10,789 nucleotides of DNA, taken from Actinomycetota bacterium. Its GTDB lineage: Bacteria > Actinomycetota > Acidimicrobiia > Acidimicrobiales > CADCTF01. The notes beneath the pieces were generated by a model. The model did no database searches, was not told the origin of the DNA, and worked only from the letters and a program-made list of their open reading frames with translations. Positions 6,592 to 10,789 of the stretch are shown here, in pieces. The stretch is taken from NCBI GenBank assembly GCA_019348305.1, contig JAHWJQ010000060.1, positions 1-10,789 on the forward strand. The letters are read 5' to 3'. Position 1 is the first letter of the stretch. Each line of letters starts with the position of its first letter. A program made the position numbers and the translations under genes.

Positions 6592-7110
6592 ATGACGCCC
6601 GGGCCGAAGTCCCGGCCGAAGGATCTGCAACGGGACCGCCGACGCCACCAACACGGGTGCTGGGACCACCTCATCGTCGCTCCGCTGTGGGTCGCCTACG
6701 TCGCGAACCTCGGGACCCTCCTCCGCACGTGCGACGCAGTTGGCGCCTGCATGGCCGTGCCCGCCACCGCTCACTACCGCGCCGCCCTAGCCCAAGGCGA
6801 TACGCTCCCGCGGCGGCCCCACATCCACTGGCTCGACCGATCAAAGCTTGGGTGGATCGAGCACGAGCGGACGAGGGGGAGCGGCGTGGTCGCCGTCGAG
6901 CTCGCCGAGGACGCAGTGCCGCTCACCCGGGTCGGTCCGGCGCGCCAGAGAACGGTGATCCTTCTCGGCCACGAGCACCACGGAGTCCCGGAAGAGGTCT
7001 GGCCGCTCGTGGACGCCGTCATCGAGATCCCGATGGTCGGGAGCGGTGCGAGCCTCAACGTGGCCGTGGCCGGTTCGCTCGTGCTGTACCGATTGGCCGG
7101 TCTGGCATGA
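6592..7110 (+). CDS. SPOUT-class (TrmH/SpoU family) RNA 2'-O-methyltransferase
   Basis: The 172-aa product from ATG 6592 carries all three SPOUT motifs: motif 1 VANLGTLLRTCDAVGA (37-52, with the conserved N and R), motif 2 LLGHEHHGVP (124-133) and motif 3 IPMVGSGASLNVAVAGSLVLY (146-166). These form the deep trefoil knot that binds S-adenosylmethionine. The family methylates the ribose 2'-OH of tRNA or rRNA; the substrate cannot be told from sequence. It is short and lacks the extra RNA-binding domain of larger SpoU proteins. It lies 119 bp after the UvrD-like gene on the same strand, so it may be co-transcribed. The frame stays open upstream (AKRTIHDHLEELF at about 6550-6588 looks protein-like), and with a one-base shift near 6534 it could join a frame reading SRARQTGLSMV. 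The true N-terminus may therefore lie upstream. ATG 6592 is the first clear start in frame. Confidence 0.82.
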   Translation: MTPGPKSRPKDLQRDRRRHQHGCWDHLIVAPLWVAYVANLGTLLRTCDAVGACMAVPATAHYRAALAQGDTLPRRPHIHWLDRSKLGWIEHERTRGSGVVAVELAEDAVPLTRVGPARQRTVILLGHEHHGVPEEVWPLVDAVIEIPMVGSGASLNVAVAGSLVLYRLAGLA

Positions 7111-7151
7111 CCTGATCAGGTGTCCTCAACCGAACGAGCGATATGACAACC

Positions 7152-7170
7152 CCGTCAGAGGACTTGACGG
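7152..7170. terminator. Possible hairpin terminator between convergent genes
   Basis: CCGTCA (7152-7157) and TGACGG (7165-7170) form a perfect 6-bp stem with a 7-nt loop in the 118-bp gap between the convergent methyltransferase and darG genes. There is no T tract on either side, so it could only be a weak or actinobacterial-type bidirectional terminator. Confidence 0.35.
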
Positions 7171-7228
7171 CATCGCGACGCCGTGGGCCCGTACGAGGCA
7201 AGCGCTGCACGCGCTAGATGACTGCTCG

Positions 7229-8347
7229 CTACGCGACCGTCAGGACGTCGTCCGCCACCGGGAGATGTTCGGAGCGCTCGACGTCGATCCAGTCGAGCAT
7301 GGCGAGGTCGCGGATGGCTGTTGAGACGGCTCCGATATCGAGGGGGGGGCGACGACGTTGCTTCCAGCGCATGACCTTCGCCAGTACTTCTTCCTCACTC
7401 GGTCGGCGACCCAGGTCCTGAGCCGCGACGCGAGCGGCGAAGTGCACCGAGGCTGCGACCTCCGTGCGGTTTGTGTCCAGCCGCGCCATGAGATCGGCAA
7501 CACGAGCGATCGCTAGTTCATACTCCGTAAGCGTCGAGCGGTAGCGAGCCTTGGCGTCGTCAAAGGTCGGTCCAGGAGTGAGCTGGAGGAGCTGGCCACG
7601 CTGCGTCTCCCTGAGGACGCCGTTGTTCACGAGTCTTGTGAGAACGGGCTTCAACTCCACGGAGAACGGCCCATAGCTGCCCTCGCTGAATCCCACACCA
7701 GCGTCGATGCCTGCGGCGGTCGCGAAGTAGACGAGCTTCTGGAACCGCGTCCGACCGATCGGCCAGCCGAAGGGTTCGTCGTTGATGCGGCGGACCGCCT
7801 CTGCAATTGCCAGCCAAGCCGGCTTCACCAATGGGCCTTCGGGTTCGTACTGCGTCACTGAACCCGAACCGAGGAACTCAAGTGTCGCCTCCTGGTCGGG
7901 AACATCATGTGGGGCGTAGAGCTCGACGGGCAACGGCAGCCGGTCGAGCTGCCGGTAGATAGTTGGTCCTACAACCGCCCACTCGAGCTGCCCGTGACCG
8001 CAGCCAAGTGGAGGCACTGCCAGGGACTCCACCCCCCACTCCTCAAGGTGCTCGGCTAAGAACTTGAGGCCCTGCTCGATGTCCGACAAGCGAGACACGG
8101 CCCGCCAGTGGCCCTTCGTCGGGAAGTTGATAATCCAAGGGGTCAGCAGCGTCCGATACAGATACGGCTCCCCAAGACGAACAAGCCCAGCCTCACAGCG
8201 GGCTTCGTAGTCCTTGTACATGTCGGGGAACCGCTTCTTGAACTCGAGGGCGATGCCCTTCCCCATGACGCCCACCGTGTTCACCGTGTTAACGAGCGTC
8301 TGCGCGTCCGAGTCGAGCAGGTTGCCCTTCTGCACGGACTTGATCAT
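7229..8347 (-). CDS. darG: DarG macrodomain antitoxin (DNA ADP-ribosylglycohydrolase)
   Basis: The 372-aa product starts at ATG 8347 and ends at TAG 7229-7231. Residues 1-150 are a macrodomain: VNTVNTVGVMGKGIALEFK (19-37) is the ADP-ribose-binding loop, INFPTKGHW (73-81) contains the lysine that is catalytic in DarG proteins, and PPLGCGHGQLEW (112-123) is the glycine-rich loop. DarG removes the ADP-ribose that DarT places on DNA. In known DarG proteins the C-terminal domain also binds and blocks the toxin. The matching region here (about 170-372) has RTRFQKLVYFATAAGI and SEGSYGPFSVELK, which also resemble DUF4065-type antitoxin domains. The start overlaps the darT stop by one base (TGATG), so translation is coupled with toxin first. 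A macrodomain (not a NADAR domain) suggests the DarT2/DarG2 type, which targets thymidine in ssDNA. Confidence 0.93.
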   Translation of the reverse strand: MIKSVQKGNLLDSDAQTLVNTVNTVGVMGKGIALEFKKRFPDMYKDYEARCEAGLVRLGEPYLYRTLLTPWIINFPTKGHWRAVSRLSDIEQGLKFLAEHLEEWGVESLAVPPLGCGHGQLEWAVVGPTIYRQLDRLPLPVELYAPHDVPDQEATLEFLGSGSVTQYEPEGPLVKPAWLAIAEAVRRINDEPFGWPIGRTRFQKLVYFATAAGIDAGVGFSEGSYGPFSVELKPVLTRLVNNGVLRETQRGQLLQLTPGPTFDDAKARYRSTLTEYELAIARVADLMARLDTNRTEVAASVHFAARVAAQDLGRRPSEEEVLAKVMRWKQRRRPPLDIGAVSTAIRDLAMLDWIDVERSEHLPVADDVLTVA

Positions 8348-8934
8348 CAGCGTGCGCCTCTGAAGAACAGGTGGGCGTTGATCCTGATTGCCAAGGCACG
8401 GTCACCAATCGCGCTTCTGAGTCTCCGTGCCGTCTCCTCATCTGGGACATAGGCGTGCTGGATCATCGCCGGATCGATCCTCTCCGGAACGAGTACCTCC
8501 GCACATCGCTTCTGCATCGCATCCCGGCTCTCGTTCCACCACTCTGCAAAGACATCGGCTTCCTCCAGCGCTGCAACTCCCTCGGCTGCAGGGCGGAACC
8601 GTGCTGTGCCGCTTGCCGCGTTGCGGTCGCTGACGATGACACCCGGGAGGTCGAGCACTGCAGGGTCGACAGCCAGTACGGCGAGGGGGGCGACACCGAG
8701 CAGGCGATAGAGCATGGCGTTGCGAGCGTTGACGTACAGGCAGGCGTAACGGTGGAGCGGCAACCCCCCGGGAACGCGGGTCTCCGCTCGTCGGGCCTGC
8801 ACATCCTCGTCTGCCACGGACTGATGCTGGACATGTCTGGCATGGCGATGCGAAAGGATGCCTCGCTCAAGAATCGACGGGATGTTCTCGAAGTGAGCGA
8901 TGTTGTGCAGTTCACGGAGGCGAGCACGATCCAT
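8347..8934 (-). CDS. darT: DarT ssDNA ADP-ribosyltransferase toxin (DUF4433)
   Basis: The 195-aa product starts at ATG 8934, preceded by GGAG with a 6-nt spacer; an in-frame stop lies 17 codons upstream, so the start is well defined. Family hallmarks are HNIAHFENIPSILERGIL (10-27, NAD-site helix and His), LPLHRYACLYVNARNAMLYRL (58-78) and KRCAEVLVPERI (142-153), whose Glu146 matches the catalytic glutamate. DarT uses NAD+ to attach ADP-ribose to bases in ssDNA, blocking replication and, in phage infection, phage DNA synthesis. It is slightly short for the family but appears complete. The cognate darG follows with a one-base overlap. The operon is preceded by a LexA-type SOS box, so expression probably rises with DNA damage. 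It runs convergent to the helicase/methyltransferase genes. Confidence 0.92.
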   Translation of the reverse strand: MDRARLRELHNIAHFENIPSILERGILSHRHARHVQHQSVADEDVQARRAETRVPGGLPLHRYACLYVNARNAMLYRLLGVAPLAVLAVDPAVLDLPGVIVSDRNAASGTARFRPAAEGVAALEEADVFAEWWNESRDAMQKRCAEVLVPERIDPAMIQHAYVPDEETARRLRSAIGDRALAIRINAHLFFRGAR

Positions 8935-9039
8935 CGACGTCTCCGGCGGTCGCCTTGGTCGAGCCTGGTTCGCTGCACCGTCTCACCCTCCGTCCACGGT
9001 AGTGGCCCGTTGGGAGCCGACTGCGGATCGCGCCACGAC

Positions 9040-9061
9040 ATTGTACCGAACGTGCGTTCGG
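9040..9061 (-). promoter_or_regulatory. LexA/SOS box with adjoining -10 element upstream of darTG
   Basis: CCGAACGTGCGTTCGG (9046-9061) is a perfect 7-bp inverted repeat with a 2-nt centre. It contains CGAAC-N4-GTTCG, the Gram-positive/mycobacterial LexA site. Immediately downstream on the minus strand is TACAAT (plus 9040-9045), a near-perfect -10 hexamer, so the box fills the spacer just before -10. No good -35 is visible. The predicted transcript starts near 9033, about 100 nt before the darT ATG. Confidence 0.75.
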
Positions 9062-9548
9062 AAGTTGCCGATGAATGCCGCGATCCGAGCTCATTTCCTG
9101 GAGGCTGCTCTTTCGGCAGGCCGCGAGGCGAGCGTAGATCCGGTCGGATCGGGTGCCTCTCGCGCCGTGAGGCAGCGTGTGACGGGTGCAGCCTCACGAG
9201 CGAAAATTTTTCTCAGAAGTGAGTCCCGGCGTGAGGCCGGGCGTGAGGGTCGTCCCGCATGGTCGATGCCATGGTTCCCGTTCGCGTCCCGTTTCGCCTG
9301 CTGACCTGCTGGTTCCCGCGGCGTCCAGCTGGTGGCAGCAGTAGAGGCACGTGCCCGTCCCGGGTGGCCGGCAGTGGTGATCCCGGTCGCGGGACGTCCG
9401 GCAAAGACACCCCTCGTCCCGCCGCGGGACGCGAACGGGAACGGAAACGGGAACGGGCTCGCGCACGATGCAGGCCGAGGACCGTCCCGTACGCCGTCCT
9501 CCTCGCCTCGCAGGAGGCCTCCCGCTCCCGACACCGGGGAGGTTTCTG
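9062..9548. other. Non-coding, repeat-rich region between the darT promoter and the HTH gene
   Basis: I see no credible gene in these 487 bases; open frames here owe their length to simple repeats. Contents: an AT tract AAAATTTTT (9203-9211), an 11-12-bp tandem repeat ending GGCGTGAGG (9226-9236 and 9237-9248), the CGTCCCG site family, and an AACGGG-type simple repeat at 9434-9457. The region ends in a strong ribosome-binding site (GGGGAGG) for the HTH gene. Confidence 0.55.
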
Positions 9549-9572
9549 ATGGATCACCGCCGCTGCGTCCCG
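9251..9572. repeat. Eight copies of CGTCCCG in both orientations upstream of the HTH gene
   Basis: CGTCCCG occurs at 9251-9257, 9285-9291, 9356-9362, 9415-9421, 9483-9489 and 9566-9572. The reverse form CGGGACG occurs at 9390-9396 and 9425-9431. The copies at 9415 and 9425 form a perfect palindrome, CGTCCCGC-C-GCGGGACG. Four related CGGGAAC/GTTCCCG sites (9274, 9312, 9436, 9448) are interspersed. A given 7-mer is expected well under once in such a stretch. It looks like an operator, recombination-arm or iteron-like array for a DNA-binding protein, possibly the HTH protein encoded just downstream. Confidence 0.65.
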
Positions 9573-9827
9573 CTGAAGTCCGTGCCCGACGTGCAACCCG
9601 GCCGGAAGGCGCCGGCGAACGAGCCGACGCTCGTCTACACCGTCGCCGAGGTGGCAGCCCGGCTCAAGGTCTCGCCCGGCACGGTGCGCAACATGATCGA
9701 CCAGGGCCAGCTCTACGCCCTGCGACTTCACGTCCGGCGAATCGTCGTCCCCAAGTGGGCCCTCGACGAGCTCGTTGCCCGCCCGGCGAACGTCACCGAG
9801 CTACACCGCCCCGCCCGCAATGCCTGA
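9549..9827 (+). CDS. Small helix-turn-helix (excisionase/AlpA-like, HTH_17) protein
   Basis: The 92-aa product starts at ATG 9549, chosen because GGGGAGG lies 6 nt upstream; the longer open frame from 9468 is rejected. Residues 36-86 read VYTVAEVAARLKVSPGTVRNMIDQGQLYAL, then RRIVVPKWALDELVA. This is the winged MerR-like fold of HTH_17 proteins: 'tv.EvA..L.VS..TVr..i..G.l.a', a wing, and a final helix. Such proteins act as excisionases (directionality factors) or small regulators on actinobacterial integrative elements, usually next to an integrase gene. No integrase follows here; a truncated hydrolase and an IS do. It may bind the repeated CGTCCCG sites upstream. Family is well supported; the excisionase role is inferred from context. 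Confidence 0.8.
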   Translation: MDHRRCVPLKSVPDVQPGRKAPANEPTLVYTVAEVAARLKVSPGTVRNMIDQGQLYALRLHVRRIVVPKWALDELVARPANVTELHRPARNA

Positions 9828-9874
9828 CGCCCAAGACCCCAACCGCCTGCCACACCACTCCTTCGAACTCAGAA

Positions 9875-10213
9875 ATGCCGCCGCAACTCCACCACCGCCA
9901 CGCACCTGCCATTCAAGCCCCGCCGCCCACTCACGATCGGGTCGCCGAGGAGGCCCGGTTCTCCGGTGTCGTGCGAGTCGATGTTGCGGGCGAGATCCGG
10001 ATGGCCAAGGCTTATGGCTTCGCGAACCGCGCCTGCGGCACGGCAAACACCGTGGACACGCAATTCGGGATCGCCAGTGGCACCAAAGGACTCACTGCCC
10101 TAGCGGTCCTGAGCCTCATCGAGCACGGCCAGTTGGAGCTGACTACTACGGCCCGATCGGTGCTCGGTCCTGACCTCCCGTTGGTAGACGACAACGTGAC
10201 GGTCGAGGACCTT
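9875..10213 (+). pseudogene. Truncated serine hydrolase (beta-lactamase family) cut by an IS
   Basis: From about residue 22 of a frame open from ATG 9875, the sequence matches the N-terminal part of class-C-beta-lactamase-like serine hydrolases: FSGVVRVDVAGEIRMAKAYGFANRA, then DTQFGIASGTKGLTALAVLSLIE with the SxxK catalytic motif (SGTK, near 10076-10087), then LELTTTARSVLG and VTVEDL. The family would continue with LLAHRSG and later YxN and HxG motifs. Instead, homology stops at about 10213, where the IS begins, and the frame runs into a stop at 10247-10249. Catalytic Tyr and the last motif are lost, so any product would be inactive. ATG 9875 has no ribosome-binding site, so the 5' end is uncertain. 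The rest of the gene may lie beyond the IS, outside the window. Confidence 0.75.
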
Positions 10214-10789
10214 TGGGCATCTCCCCGCCGGGCGGACGGGTGGTTATGACGCTTGAGGGTACTGCTGTTCCCACTCGAGCGGTGGGACATCGTTGAGGGT
10301 GCTGTGAAGCCTCGAGGTGTTGTACCAGTTGATCCACTTGAAGATGGCTCGGCGGGCCTCAGCGCGCGTGGCGAAGACGCTGCCTTGGACGCACTCTCGC
10401 TTGAGGCTCTCCCAGAACGATTCCGCCACCGCGTTGTCCCAGCACACCGCCGTTCCGCCTACCGAGGGCCGCATCTGGCGGTCATGGCAGAAGTCGATGT
10501 AGTCGTTCGACGTGTACTGGCTCCCGCGGTCGGCATGGGCGATGACGCCGGCCACGGCGTGGTCTCCACCTCGGGCGGCGATGGCCATGGTCAGCGCGTC
10601 GACGACGAGCTCGGTGCGCATGTGGTCGGCCATGGAGTACCCCAAGAGCCGGCGCGATCCGAGGTCGAGCACCGAAGCCACGTACAACCAGCCCTCATGG
10701 GTCGCGATGTAGGTGATGTCCTGGCACCAGGCGACGTCGGGGGCGCCGGGAGCGAAGCGTCGGCCGACCAGATCCGGGATCTGGTAGCC
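10214..10789 (-). mobile_element. IS3-family insertion sequence, 3' part (continues beyond window)
   Basis: The end is placed where hydrolase homology stops. TGGGCATCTCCCC begins at 10214, so on the minus strand the element would end in ...CCA, in line with the 5'-TG...CA-3' ends usual in the IS3 family. The other end and the target duplication are outside the window, so the boundary is uncertain by a few bases. It carries the transposase orfB. Confidence 0.7.
10244..10789 (-). CDS. IS3-family transposase orfB, DDE catalytic part (5' end outside window)
   Basis: The frame is open from the window edge to TAA at 10244-10246 (181 codons visible). It holds the rve/DDE integrase core: first Asp in WCQDITYI just inside the edge, LYVASVLDLGSRRLLGY, second Asp in HADRGSQYTS, and Glu in CWDNAVAESFWESLKREC, giving the D-D-35-E arrangement. 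It ends with INWYNTSRLHSTLNDVPPLEW, the usual C-terminus of IS3 OrfB. In IS3 elements this is normally made as an OrfAB fusion by -1 frameshifting; OrfA would lie beyond 10789. The visible part is intact, so the copy may be active. It interrupts the serine hydrolase gene. Confidence 0.93.
   Translation of the reverse strand, partial: GYQIPDLVGRRFAPGAPDVAWCQDITYIATHEGWLYVASVLDLGSRRLLGYSMADHMRTELVVDALTMAIAARGGDHAVAGVIAHADRGSQYTSNDYIDFCHDRQMRPSVGGTAVCWDNAVAESFWESLKRECVQGSVFATRAEARRAIFKWINWYNTSRLHSTLNDVPPLEWEQQYPQAS

Noticed and set aside
8912..8986. Short GTG-initiated leader peptide overlapping the darT start
   Set aside because: A GGAGG lies almost directly against the GTG, too close for normal initiation, and the 24-aa product has no recognisable pattern; chance is the simpler explanation.
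9091..9534. Minus-strand open frame with a PFPFPF run
   Set aside because: The run is the translation of the AACGGG simple repeat, and the frame has no codon bias or family similarity.
1..10789. CRISPR array
   Set aside because: The short repeats seen are 7 to 12 bp with irregular spacing and no spacer-like units, so none qualifies.

Overview
The window is GC-rich DNA with strongly G/C-biased third codon positions. Together with TANNNT-type promoter candidates close to start codons and a CGAAC-N4-GTTCG type LexA site, this suggests a high-GC actinobacterium; the genus cannot be read from the sequence. It looks like part of a defence-rich integrated element rather than core chromosome.

Left edge (1-843): the C-terminus of a LuxR-type regulator is followed by a gene-free stretch. 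At 512-553 this holds, on the minus strand, only the 3' half of a tRNA-Arg(CCU): anticodon loop, T arm and 3' acceptor strand. The 5' half is missing, as at the att site left by a tyrosine-integrase element in a tRNA gene. Short repeats lie on both sides: four 9-mers at 10-11 bp phasing on the left, and four copies of GGGCAACT on the right.

844-1442 (minus): a DUF433 antitoxin-like gene overlaps a DUF5615 PIN-like toxin gene. The toxin frame is broken by three single-base shifts. 1443-1878 has no complete gene, but a short unassigned coding-like fragment lies on the minus strand.

1879-7110 (plus): the centre of the window. First comes a 926-aa protein with an N-terminal PD-(D/E)xK-like nuclease domain and an Lhr-like SF2 helicase. 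Two bases after its stop is the start of a UvrD-like SF1 helicase with a degenerate NERD nuclease-like domain; its N-terminus is displaced by a one-base frameshift. A small SPOUT (TrmH-type) RNA 2'-O-methyltransferase follows. The tight coupling of the two nuclease-helicase proteins, their place on an integrated element and the darTG neighbour make this a candidate anti-phage system that I cannot match with certainty to a named one.

7229-8934 (minus): a darT-darG operon, encoding a DNA ADP-ribosyltransferase toxin and a macrodomain antitoxin. It overlaps by one base and has a perfect LexA/SOS box next to a good -10 element upstream, so it is probably DNA-damage inducible.

9062-10789: a non-coding region with eight copies of CGTCCCG (both orientations) leads into a small excisionase/AlpA-like HTH gene. 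After it come the N-terminal part of a beta-lactamase-fold serine hydrolase and an IS3-family insertion sequence that cuts it off and runs out of the window. No integrase gene is visible.
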